A stretch of DNA of 64,000 nt from DAHUYF01 sp035945115 (GTDB lineage Bacteria; Pseudomonadota; Alphaproteobacteria; ATCC43930; CGMCC-115725), in contig DASZAN010000205.1 of the NCBI GenBank assembly GCA_035945115.1, positions 23,348-87,347 of the forward strand. The letters run 5' to 3'. Below the pieces are notes generated by a model that saw only the letters and a list, made by a program, of their open reading frames with translations, did no database searches and was not told the origin of the DNA. Positions 25,331 to 32,805 of the stretch are shown here, piece after piece. Made by a program: the position numbers and the translations under genes. The first letter of the stretch is position 1. Each line of letters opens with the position of its first letter.

Positions 25331-25565
25331 GCTAGCGCGGCCTCGCTCACGAGAACGTGAAACGCTTGCGGCTGCTGGCATAGCGCCGACCGCGCGACTT
25401 GGCCAGCGCGGCTCGCCATCGCGAGAACCTTCCGCAAATGCGCGACGGTTTTGAGGCGCTTTGCATGAAAGCGCGCCCCTCCGGAGAAACGATTAGGCAG
25501 GACTTTTCTTCTAGCTTTTCTCCCGGCTGTCGCCAGGCGATCGCGCCGGCACAAAGGAGGGAAGG

Positions 25566-27194
25566 ATGGACGGGAGCGACATCGCGCAGCGTCGCCCGGC
25601 GGCGATGCAGCGTCAGGCAAATCAGATCGGCATCGTCGTCGCGGTCTCGGGGTTCAAACTCTCTTGCCTGCTCTTCGGCAGCAGCGGCAAGGGCGATGAT
25701 CCCGCCTATGCCAAGGCGCAGATCGGCAATCTCATCAAGGTGCCGACGGGGAATGGCGCTGCCACCGCTTATGGCTTCATCGCCACCCTCGGCTTCGAGC
25801 GCGGCACGACCGAGGCGGCAATCGCCGAGATCGACCTTCTCGGCGAGACGACGATGCGCGGCGGCAAGCCGAGCTTCGCGCGCGGCATTTCCGTCTATCC
25901 CGTGCTGGGAGCGGCGGTGTTCCCGACCGCTTCTGAGGACATCTCCATCATCTATGCGAAGCCAAATACCTGGACGCTGCAGATCGGCACGCTCCATCAG
26001 GACGCGGCGACGCCGGCCTTCCTGATGTCGCAGGAGTTCCTCTCCAAGCACTCGGCCATCGTCGGCACCACGGGCTCGGGCAAGTCGTGCTCGCTCACCC
26101 TCATCTTGCGCTCGCTGCTGACGGCGCACCCCAATGGCCACGTCGTGCTGCTCGATCCACACGGCGAGTATGCGACGGCCTTCTCCGACCTTGCCGAGGT
26201 CGTCACCCCCGACAATCTGCAGCTCCCCTATTGGCTCCTGAGCTTCGATGAGATCGTCGAGGTGCTGTGCTCGCGCGACCCGATCGCGCGATCGCGCGAG
26301 ATCCCGATCCTCAAAGAGGTGATCGTGCAGGCAAAGCAGGACTTCCTCGGCAACGAGCCCGACAAGATCGCGGCGCTCACCGTGGACACGCCGACGCCCT
26401 ATCGCATCACCAGCGTGCTACAGCGCATCTCCGAACGGATGGGAAAGCTCGACCGGCCCGACAGCTCGCTTCCCTATCTTCGCCTCACTTCGACGATCGA
26501 GAACCTGCGCAAGGATCGCCGCTACGCCTTCATGTTCGAAGGGCTCACGGTGCGAGACAACATGGCGGACATCATCGCCCGCATCCTGCGCATTCCCGTC
26601 GACGGCAAGCCCATCACCATCCTCGACATCTCGGCCGTGCCGTCGGAGATCGTCAACGTGGTGGTGTCGCTCCTCTGCCGCGTCATCTTCGACTTCGCCC
26701 TCTGGAGCGAGCGCGAGGAAGCGATCCCCGTGCTGCTCGTCTGCGACGAGGCGCACCGCTACATCCCCCGCGACGAAAAGACTGGGTTCGAACCGACCAT
26801 CCGCTCGATCGCCCGCATCGCCAAGGAAGGCCGCAAATACGGCGTCTCCGTGTGTCTGGTGACGCAACGTCCCTCGGAGCTCTCGGAAGCGATCTTGTCC
26901 CAATGCAGCACGATCTTCGCGCTGCGCATGAACAACGAGCGGGATCGCAGCTTCGTGCGTAGCATGCTGCCCGACGACGCCGCCGGCTTGATGAACGCGC
27001 TCCCCGTGCTGCGTCAGCGCGAGGCGATCGCCGTCGGCGAAGGCGTGGCGCATCCCATGCGAATCCGTTTCGCCGAACTCGAGCCGCAGTTCCGCCCCAA
27101 GGGCGAGGCCGCCAACTTCCCCAAAGCCTGGGAAGACGACGTCAACGGCAGCGAGTTCCTCGAGACCATCATCGAGCGCTGGCGCCACGAATAG
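25566..27194 (+). CDS. HerA-like ATP-binding protein
   Basis: This is a 542-residue hexameric-translocase-type ATPase. A HAS-barrel-like N-terminus (IGIVVAVSGFKLSCLLF) precedes the RecA-fold domain with Walker A GTTGSGKSCSLT (about residue 171), Walker B PVLLVCDEAHRYIP and an arginine-finger segment near VTQRPSELSEAILSQC. HerA proteins work with the nuclease NurA in archaea or with nuclease partners in phage-defence systems; no NurA, SIR2 or DUF4297 gene is adjacent, so it is an orphan as in many alphaproteobacteria. The start follows AGGAGGGAAGG. Its end overlaps the convergent MFS gene by 26 bp. Confidence 0.88.
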   Translation: MDGSDIAQRRPAAMQRQANQIGIVVAVSGFKLSCLLFGSSGKGDDPAYAKAQIGNLIKVPTGNGAATAYGFIATLGFERGTTEAAIAEIDLLGETTMRGGKPSFARGISVYPVLGAAVFPTASEDISIIYAKPNTWTLQIGTLHQDAATPAFLMSQEFLSKHSAIVGTTGSGKSCSLTLILRSLLTAHPNGHVVLLDPHGEYATAFSDLAEVVTPDNLQLPYWLLSFDEIVEVLCSRDPIARSREIPILKEVIVQAKQDFLGNEPDKIAALTVDTPTPYRITSVLQRISERMGKLDRPDSSLPYLRLTSTIENLRKDRRYAFMFEGLTVRDNMADIIARILRIPVDGKPITILDISAVPSEIVNVVVSLLCRVIFDFALWSEREEAIPVLLVCDEAHRYIPRDEKTGFEPTIRSIARIAKEGRKYGVSVCLVTQRPSELSEAILSQCSTIFALRMNNERDRSFVRSMLPDDAAGLMNALPVLRQREAIAVGEGVAHPMRIRFAELEPQFRPKGEAANFPKAWEDDVNGSEFLETIIERWRHE

Positions 27195-28344
27195 TGCCCT
27201 CGCGCCAAGCGCGTGAGACAATGAGCGCCATGAGCAGAAGCACGGCGATGACGAGGGCGACGCAGCCGGGCCACCCCGCGGCGCGCCACGCCACGCCCGG
27301 CAGCACGCCGCCGATGCTGCCGCCGATGTAGTAGAAGGTGACGTAGAGGCCGACGGCCGAGGAGCGCCCTTCCTTGGCGCGAATGGCGACGAAGCCGGTG
27401 GCGATCGCCTGGCAGAGGAAGCCGCAGCCGGCGCAGATCGCAAGGCCGAGAATGATCGCCGGCAGCGACGGCGCGAGCGTCACCGCGAGGCCGGCGGCCC
27501 ACACCACGACAAGCCCCAGCATCAGCCCGCGCCGTCCGAAGCGTGCGACGCCCGCGCCGGTAAATAGCGTCGTCGCCACGCCCGTCAAATAGACGATGAA
27601 AATCGCGCCAAGCCCGCTCGGAGATAACGAGAAGGGCGGTGCCGCCAGGTGGAAGCTCACATAGGTGAAGGTGGCGATGAAGGTGAAGAGCAGGCTCGCA
27701 CCCACCGCATATGTGGCCACGAGCTTGGGATCGGCGAGATGCCGCAGCATGTGGCGCGCCGAGGCGGCGAAGCCGGCACTCCTCTGGAAGCGCCGCTCGC
27801 GCGGCAAGAGGAGGCTCACGCCCACCGCGCAAGCGAGCGTGAGCAGCGCCAGGCCGAAGAACGCACCGCGCCAACCCACGGCTTCCGAGAGAATGCCGGT
27901 GAGGAACCGCCCCAGGAAGCCGCCGAGGCTGCTCGCCGAAAGATAAATGCCGGTGACCGCGGTCGCCTCGGCGGGCACGAACTCCTCGCCGACATAGGCG
28001 ATGGTGACGGCGAAGACCGGCGGCAGCAGCAAGCCCTGGACGAAGCGCCAGAAGATGATTCCGTGCAGGCTTCCCGCCAAGCCCACGAGGGCGGTCGGAA
28101 CCGTCAGCATCAACATCGCCGTGATGATGACGCGCTTCCTCCCGAGCACGTCGGCGACCGTGCCGATGAAGGGCGCGATGAGCGCGATGGCGAAGGTGGT
28201 GGCGCTCACCGTGAGGCTCACATCGCGTTCCGTGGCGCCCAGCTCTTCCGAGAGCAGCGGCAGGATCGACTGCGTCGCATAGAGATTAACGAAGCTGCAA
28301 AAACCCGCGAGCGCCACCGCGATCCGCCGCCCATCGATGCCCAT
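27169..28344 (-). CDS. Major facilitator superfamily transporter
   Basis: This is a 391-residue inner-membrane protein with about 12 hydrophobic segments. The loop 2-3 signature is GTVADVLGRKRVIITAML, and GFLGRFLTGILSEAVGWRG is typical of the YnfM/arabinose-efflux-like DHA1 exporters. ATG 28344 follows AAGGGAGG. A small transcription unit (28.39-28.57 kb) ends just upstream on the same strand, so the transporter could be read from it. The substrate is unknown. Confidence 0.88.
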   Translation of the reverse strand: MGIDGRRIAVALAGFCSFVNLYATQSILPLLSEELGATERDVSLTVSATTFAIALIAPFIGTVADVLGRKRVIITAMLMLTVPTALVGLAGSLHGIIFWRFVQGLLLPPVFAVTIAYVGEEFVPAEATAVTGIYLSASSLGGFLGRFLTGILSEAVGWRGAFFGLALLTLACAVGVSLLLPRERRFQRSAGFAASARHMLRHLADPKLVATYAVGASLLFTFIATFTYVSFHLAAPPFSLSPSGLGAIFIVYLTGVATTLFTGAGVARFGRRGLMLGLVVVWAAGLAVTLAPSLPAIILGLAICAGCGFLCQAIATGFVAIRAKEGRSSAVGLYVTFYYIGGSIGGVLPGVAWRAAGWPGCVALVIAVLLLMALIVSRAWREGTIRGASAR

Positions 28345-28390
28345 CCCCCCGCGCCTCCCTTCGCCGGAGCACCGCGCCATCTTTGACGAA

Positions 28391-28420
28391 GAAGGGCCGC
28401 CCTGCCCAGGGCGGCCCTTC
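28391..28420 (-). terminator. Perfect 14-bp palindromic hairpin
   Basis: GAAGGGCCGCCCTG and CAGGGCGGCCCTTC pair completely around a 2-nt centre. On the minus strand the sequence TTCTTCGTC follows. It lies 42 bp after the stop of the small ORF at 28463-28537 and 46 bp before the MFS start, so it probably ends the short transcript or attenuates entry into the transporter gene. Confidence 0.65.
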
Positions 28421-28462
28421 CACTGTCATCGAGCGGTCGGTCTGCGACCGCGACATGCCGCT

Positions 28463-28537
28463 TTAAGCGACGGAGACCTCTGCAGCCGCAGGGATCCCGG
28501 TCGCGGCGTTTGACCGCAATCTTTGACAATGAGACAC
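28463..28537 (-). CDS. Probable 24-codon small ORF with extended Shine-Dalgarno
   Basis: The GTG start at 28537 is preceded by CGAAAGGAGGTGATCCC, which is complementary to the 3' end of 16S rRNA over at least 13 bases, far beyond a normal ribosome site. The peptide starts MSHCQRLRSNAATG and ends AEVSVA; it is basic at the N-terminus, has one Cys and no membrane segment. A candidate promoter (28574-28602) and hairpin (28391-28420) frame it as a transcript of about 180 nt. It may encode a microprotein or act through its ribosome-binding sequence. I cannot assign a function. Confidence 0.6.
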   Translation of the reverse strand: MSHCQRLRSNAATGIPAAAEVSVA

Positions 28538-28573
28538 GGGATCACCTCCTTTCGTTGGTTGCTGAACGAGATG

Positions 28574-28602
28574 AGGGTAAGGGTGGGAAAAGCGGCTGAC
28601 AA
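28574..28602 (-). promoter_or_regulatory. Candidate promoter of the small ORF
   Basis: On the minus strand TTGTCA (28602-28597) and TACCCT (28579-28574) are 17 bp apart, giving a start near 28567. The -35 matches the sigma70 consensus at five of six bases; the -10 is weak. Confidence 0.4.
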
Positions 28603-28687
28603 GGCGCTTTTTCGCGAATGCTCGCATTTTCCTGATCGGCCGATATAGTCGCGCGTCGGGACAAGCGAAACCATGCAGAACGATCAG

Positions 28688-28783
28688 GCGTCCTTCGACA
28701 GGCTCAGGATGGAGGACCGTTCTTCGTGGCCTTGGTTAATGCCCGACCTGATGTTCCTCATCCAGAGCCTGTCGAAGGACGCA
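28688..28783. repeat. Dispersed palindromic repeat, family C (copy 2)
   Basis: Begins GCGTCCTTCGACAGGCTCAG and ends AGCCTGTCGAAGGACGCA, matching 13480-13576 including the centre TTCTTCGTGGC and TTAATGCCCGACC. It lies in the non-coding stretch between the small ORF and the binding-protein gene. Confidence 0.85.
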
Positions 28784-28832
28784 TCGACATTTTTGCAGCT
28801 TGGATTCTCATGGCACATCGGCAGGCGCAACA

Positions 28833-29846
28833 ATGATCAGAGGGATAAGGCCACTATTCGCTCTCTCCCTCGTCCGCTTGGTGTTGCTAACGCCGGCGTT
28901 CGCCGGCAGCATCACCGATGCGACGGGACGGCGCGTCGAGATTCCCGTCAAGGTCGAGCGCGTGCTGCCGGCGGGACAGCCGGCGGCGGCGATCGTCTAT
29001 GCGTTGGCGCCGCAGAAAATGCTGGGCTGGCCGCGCAAGCCCAACGCCGCGGGCATGACATTTCTGCTCCCGGAGGTGCGCGCGCTGCCGGAGATCGGCA
29101 CGCTGGTGCGCGAGGGAAAAGTGAACGAAGCGGCGATCGCGGCGATGAAGCCCGATCTCATCGTCGATTACGGCTCGCTCGCCCCCGATTACCTCGAGGC
29201 GGCGAAGCAGGCTCAGGAGCGGACGGGCGTGCCTTATATCGTCTTCGAGGGCGCCCTCGAGAAAACGCCGGAATTGCTTCGGCTTTTGGGACCCGCCTTG
29301 GGTGCGACGGAGCGCGGGGAAGCACTTGCCGCCGAAGCTGAACGCATGCTCGCGCTCACGCGCGAGCGCGCGGCCGCGCGCCAGCGCGCCGGCACGATCC
29401 ACTTTTATTATTCGCGCAGCGACGACGGGCTCAGCACCGCGACATCGGCGGCGCATTCGACCGATGTGATGCGGCTTTTAGGACTTGAGAACGTCGCCGA
29501 TGGCAACCCATCCGCGTTGCCGCAGGTGACGCGCGAGCAGGTGGTCGCGTGGAATCCCGACGTGATCTTCGCGCCCAATCCCGGCTTCATCAAAGCGTTC
29601 GCCGAGCCGGAGTGGCAGGGCGTCGCGGCGGTGACGGCAAAGCGCGTCTTCGCCGCGCCGCGTCCGCCCTTCGGCTGGATCGACGAGCCGCCATCGCTCA
29701 ATCGTTTGCTCGGTCTCTTGTGGATGGGGCGCCTGCTTTATCCCACGGCATATCCCGAAGACATGCGGGAGGAAGCGAGAAGCTTTTACCGCCGCTTCTA
29801 TCAGGTGGAGCCGAGCGAGGCACAGCTCGATGGCCTGTTGCGCTGA
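28833..29846 (+). CDS. ABC transporter periplasmic binding protein (iron/cobalamin type)
   Basis: This is a 337-residue cluster A-II (BtuF/FhuD/HmuT-like) binding protein. A signal peptide is followed by AGSITDATGRRVEIP, the usual first strand, then IVYALAPQKMLGWPRKP and MKPDLIVDYG, with a long connecting helix and the second lobe WNPDVIFAPNPGF. Such proteins deliver ferric siderophore, haem, cobalamin or other metal chelates to an ABC importer. No permease or ATPase gene is adjacent, so it is an orphan here or works with a distant importer. ATG 28833 gives a compact signal peptide (MIRGIRPLFALSL). Confidence 0.87.
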   Translation: MIRGIRPLFALSLVRLVLLTPAFAGSITDATGRRVEIPVKVERVLPAGQPAAAIVYALAPQKMLGWPRKPNAAGMTFLLPEVRALPEIGTLVREGKVNEAAIAAMKPDLIVDYGSLAPDYLEAAKQAQERTGVPYIVFEGALEKTPELLRLLGPALGATERGEALAAEAERMLALTRERAAARQRAGTIHFYYSRSDDGLSTATSAAHSTDVMRLLGLENVADGNPSALPQVTREQVVAWNPDVIFAPNPGFIKAFAEPEWQGVAAVTAKRVFAAPRPPFGWIDEPPSLNRLLGLLWMGRLLYPTAYPEDMREEARSFYRRFYQVEPSEAQLDGLLR

Positions 29847-29880
29847 GCGGGAAATGCTTCCCGCCCGGTCCTGAAAACGA

Positions 29881-29919
29881 ATTGCCCGGCGCCGCTCAAT
29901 TCTGGCGGCGCCGGGCAAT
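29881..29919. terminator. Bidirectional terminator hairpin
   Basis: ATTGCCCGGCGCCG pairs with CGGCGCCGGGCAAT around the loop CTCAATTCTGG. It lies 35 bp after the binding-protein stop on the plus strand and 25 bp after the histone-like gene stop on the minus strand, serving both convergent genes. Confidence 0.8.
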
Positions 29920-29943
29920 CCGCAAAGCAGAAAAGAGTGCTTT

Positions 29944-30132
29944 TTACCGACGCTTCATCGAGCGACGCGCGCCACGCCGTGCCTTGTGCGCACGGCGAGC
30001 GGGCTTGCGAGCGGTCTTGCGCGCGCGCTTCACGCGACGCGCGGCCTTGCGCATCGGCGACGCCGAGCGCGCGGCCTTTGACCGGCTGCGACGGTGCGAC
30101 TTGCGCGCCGTCTTGCGCTTTTTCATAGCCAT
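29944..30132 (-). CDS. Histone H1-like Lys/Arg/Ala-rich nucleoid protein
   Basis: This is a 62-residue, extremely basic protein made almost entirely of Lys, Arg, Ala and Ser (MAMKKRKTARKSHRRSRSKA at the start, RGARRSMKRR at the end), with repeated ARKxAR-type units. It resembles the C-terminal tail of histone H1 and bacterial Hc1/AlgP-like proteins that bind DNA without a folded domain. A GGGAG site lies nine bases upstream of the ATG at 30132. It is divergent from an HU-like gene across 411 bp, so the two nucleoid proteins may be coordinated. Low complexity means family assignment rests on composition. Confidence 0.75.
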   Translation of the reverse strand: MAMKKRKTARKSHRRSRSKAARSASPMRKAARRVKRARKTARKPARRAHKARRGARRSMKRR

Positions 30133-30543
30133 GGAAACGACTCCCAGAGGTTGCAAACGTTGCACAGACTCGGGTCAAGAAGTTAATAATTCCTTTTCCG
30201 CGCAAGTGTTTTTCAAGTAGTTCGCGTGATCGACCGCGGCCGCGCCGTGTCTCCACGCGGGTGAACGGCGGTAATCGCGGCACCGCGACGCGCCATTTCT
30301 TCCTCCGGCACCCCTGAGTACGGCATCCCCCTCGCGGCACGCCCGGCGACAGCGCCAAGATTGCTCTCAGACACTCAGAACATCCCACCAGACGGGCACT
30401 TCTACGCGCTCGCGCAGGACCGCGAAAAGCGCGAAATTCGCGCCGGCGCGGCATGCAAACACTTGCTTTACGGCCGTGAGCGTGATTCTGTAGCTCCTGC
30501 AAATGCCGTCCCGACATTGCGAGAGAGAGGGAGTCTGATACCT
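30133..30543. other. 411-bp divergent intergenic region between two nucleoid-protein genes
   Basis: No credible ORF. An AT-rich patch at about 30178-30225 (GTTAATAATTCCTTTTCC) next to the histone-like gene probably holds its promoter, and the HU-like gene has a GAGAGAGGGAG ribosome site about 10 bases before its ATG. No confident -35/-10 pair or operator was found. Confidence 0.45.
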
Positions 30544-30852
30544 ATGGCAGCAGCGAAGAAAAAGGCGGGTGCCTCACCGACACTCACCGTGAAACATATC
30601 GCGGCGAAACTCGCCGAAGACCACGAGATGGCGAAGAAGCAAGCCGAGGCGATGCTCAACGGCATGGTCGACATGGTGGTGAAGCACCTGAAGAAGGGCG
30701 ATCGGATCCGCGTCGGCGGCCTCGGCATCTTCGTCGTGCGCAAGCGCGCGGCGCGGATGGGCCGCAATCCCGCCACCGGCGAGCCGATCAAGATCAAGGC
30801 CAGCAAGAAGGTGGCGTTCCGCGCCGCCAAGGAGCTCAAGGAAGCCATCTGA
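30544..30852 (+). CDS. HU-family DNA-binding protein
   Basis: This is a 102-residue HU/IHF-fold protein. A Lys/Ala-rich N-terminal extension (MAAAKKKAGASPTLTVKHIA) precedes the helices, GDRIRVGGLGIFVVRKR forms the beta strands, and RMGRNPATGEPIKIKASKKV is the DNA-embracing arm with the intercalating proline. HU bends and compacts DNA. The extension makes it longer than HU (90 residues) and the LKKGDRIRVGGLG segment is a variant of the usual GF-rich turn. A hairpin terminator follows at 30906. It is divergent from the histone-like gene. Confidence 0.92.
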   Translation: MAAAKKKAGASPTLTVKHIAAKLAEDHEMAKKQAEAMLNGMVDMVVKHLKKGDRIRVGGLGIFVVRKRAARMGRNPATGEPIKIKASKKVAFRAAKELKEAI

Positions 30853-30905
30853 GCGCGCTTCTGCCGCGGCCCAGCGCCGCCGCAGTCGGCAATACCGATA
30901 GCGCA

Positions 30906-30939
30906 CATCGCCCGCTCTTCCGACGAAGGGCGGGCGATG
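30906..30939 (+). terminator. Terminator hairpin after the HU-like gene
   Basis: CATCGCCCG pairs with CGGGCGATG around a loop of about 16 nt, followed by TTGCTTCTC. It lies 53 bp after the HU-like stop. Confidence 0.6.
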
Positions 30940-31009
30940 TTGCTTCTCGCACAAGCGGCCGCCATCATGCTCGCCTTGCGGCAAAACCGGCGCCCAGCGA
31001 GGAGACGAG

Positions 31010-32686
31010 ATGCCGGTCATCTCTGGAAAACGCGCGTTTCTTGAACTGCTGAAGCAGGAAGGCGTCGGCTTAATTTTCGGCAATCCCGGCACCACCGAGC
31101 TGCCGCTGATGGATGCGCTCGCGGTCGAGGACGATCTCCGCTACGTGCTGGCGCTGCAGGAAGCGGCGGTCATGGCGATGGCCGATGGCTACGCGCAGGC
31201 TTCCGGCAAGCTCGCTGTCGCCAACGTCCATGTGGCGCCCGGTCTCGGCAATGCGCTCGGAATGCTCTATGACGCACAGAAGGCGGCGGCGCCGATCCTC
31301 GTCACCGCCGGCCAGCACGACCAGACCTTCAATCTCACCGAACCCATTTTATGGGCCGATCTGCCGACCATCGCCCGGCCCTTCGTCAAGTGGTCGTCGG
31401 AGGTGCGCCGCCTCGAGGACCTTCCACGCGCCGTTCATCGCGCCGCTAAGACGGCGCTGGCGCCGCCGACGGGACCCGTCTTCCTCTCGCTTCCCGCCGA
31501 TGTGCTCAATGCCGAGGCTGCGATCGAGCTCGGCGCGGCAACGCGCGTCGGACCACGGCTTCGTGGCGACCGCGCAGCGCTCGAGCGCGCGGCGACGCTT
31601 ATCGCCAAGGCTGAGCGGCCGGTGATCATTGCCGGCGACGCGGTGGCACAGAGCCGCGCCCATGCCGAGCTCGCGGCGCTTGCCGAGTGTCTGGGCGCGC
31701 CCGTCTATGTCGAGGGCGTCGCCAACACCGCGGCTTTTCCTGCCTCCCATCCGCTGTACCGCGGCGCGATTGGTCGCTTGGCGCCGAGCCTGCGCGCGAC
31801 GCTGCAATCCTTCGATCTGCTGCTTTCGGTGGGTGGGGATCTCTTTACCCTGTCGCTTCCTTCGCCGCAGGAGCCCATGCCGGAAGGGCTTCGCGTCGTC
31901 CATCTCGACATCGACCCTTGGGAACTCGGCAAGAACTATGCGGCGGACGCGGCGGTCCTAGGCGATCCCCAAGCGAGCTTGCCCGAGCTCAGAGAGCTCA
32001 TCGAGGCGCGGACGGATGGCACGCAACGCGCCGCCGCGGCAGCGCGGCGGGCGCGAATGGCGGCGCTCATCGCCGGCGAACGCGAGGCGCTCCGGGCGAA
32101 GGCGCGCGCCGAGGCGGTGAAATCACCGATCCCGGCGCTCGCCCTCATGGCGGCCATCGCCGAGACCCTGCCCGCGGACGCCGTGGTGGTCGAGGAATCG
32201 ATCTCTTCGGCGCCGGGGCTGCGCCAGCTCATCCGCAGCGACGACCCGCAAAGCTTCTTCGGGCTGCGCGGCGGCGGCATCGGCTGGGGGTTGCCGGCGG
32301 CGATCGGCGTCAAGCTCGCCTTGCCGGAGCGTCCGGTGGTGGCGCTCATCGGCGATGGCAGCGCCATGTACACCTGCCAGGCGCTGTGGACCGCCGCCCA
32401 TGACCGCGTCCCCGTCGTCTTCGTCATCCTCAACAATCGCTCCTACCGCATCCTGAAGCAGCGCGCCAACGCCATGCAGGGTTTTGCGGCGCAGACCGAC
32501 CGCTATGTCGGGATGGATCTCACCGATCCCGCCATCGATTTCGTCGGACTTGCCCGCTCGCTCGGCATCGCCGCAGCGCGCACGGCGCAGCTTGCCGACG
32601 CGATCGATCTCCTGAAAAGCGCGCTCTGCGCCGGCGAGCCGCGCCTCATCGAGGTGGAGCTCGAGCGCGGCTATGCGGCGGTCTGA
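31010..32686 (+). CDS. ThDP-dependent enzyme, benzoylformate-decarboxylase-like
   Basis: This is a 558-residue three-domain thiamine diphosphate enzyme. The PYR domain has the catalytic Glu in LALQEAAVMAMADGY (about residue 46) and a His in NVHVAPGLGNALG matching His70 of benzoylformate decarboxylase. The PP domain has the cofactor motif GDGSAMYTCQALWTAA...NN. The Ser of benzoylformate decarboxylase in GNPGSNE is Thr here (GNPGTTE) and its second active-site His is not evident (GGDLFTLSLPSP), so the substrate may be another 2-oxo acid or the enzyme may be a carboligase. It lies upstream of the PQQ-dehydrogenase operon, 119 bp away; co-function is possible. Confidence 0.85.
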   Translation: MPVISGKRAFLELLKQEGVGLIFGNPGTTELPLMDALAVEDDLRYVLALQEAAVMAMADGYAQASGKLAVANVHVAPGLGNALGMLYDAQKAAAPILVTAGQHDQTFNLTEPILWADLPTIARPFVKWSSEVRRLEDLPRAVHRAAKTALAPPTGPVFLSLPADVLNAEAAIELGAATRVGPRLRGDRAALERAATLIAKAERPVIIAGDAVAQSRAHAELAALAECLGAPVYVEGVANTAAFPASHPLYRGAIGRLAPSLRATLQSFDLLLSVGGDLFTLSLPSPQEPMPEGLRVVHLDIDPWELGKNYAADAAVLGDPQASLPELRELIEARTDGTQRAAAAARRARMAALIAGEREALRAKARAEAVKSPIPALALMAAIAETLPADAVVVEESISSAPGLRQLIRSDDPQSFFGLRGGGIGWGLPAAIGVKLALPERPVVALIGDGSAMYTCQALWTAAHDRVPVVFVILNNRSYRILKQRANAMQGFAAQTDRYVGMDLTDPAIDFVGLARSLGIAAARTAQLADAIDLLKSALCAGEPRLIEVELERGYAAV

Positions 32687-32805
32687 CTCTATCCCAACGA
32701 GGCAATCGACGCGGCGTCCGGGCTTTACTAAGCTAAGGATTGCAGCGGAGTAGCTGCGAGGGGACTTCCGACGAGCGCGCTGTAGACAATGAGGGGAGGA
32801 GCCAA

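Noticed and set aside
26770..26800. A GTTCGAACC string resembling a tRNA T-arm
   Set aside because: It lies inside the HerA-like gene and no tRNA cloverleaf surrounds it.
28529..28552. Sequence identical to the complement of the 16S rRNA 3' end (CACCTCCTTTCG on the plus strand) as a possible rRNA gene end
   Set aside because: No other rRNA sequence adjoins it; it is explained as the Shine-Dalgarno of the small ORF.
28426..28674. An 82-codon minus-strand ORF spanning the small ORF
   Set aside because: It has no ribosome site at its start and overlaps the better-supported 24-codon ORF in another frame.
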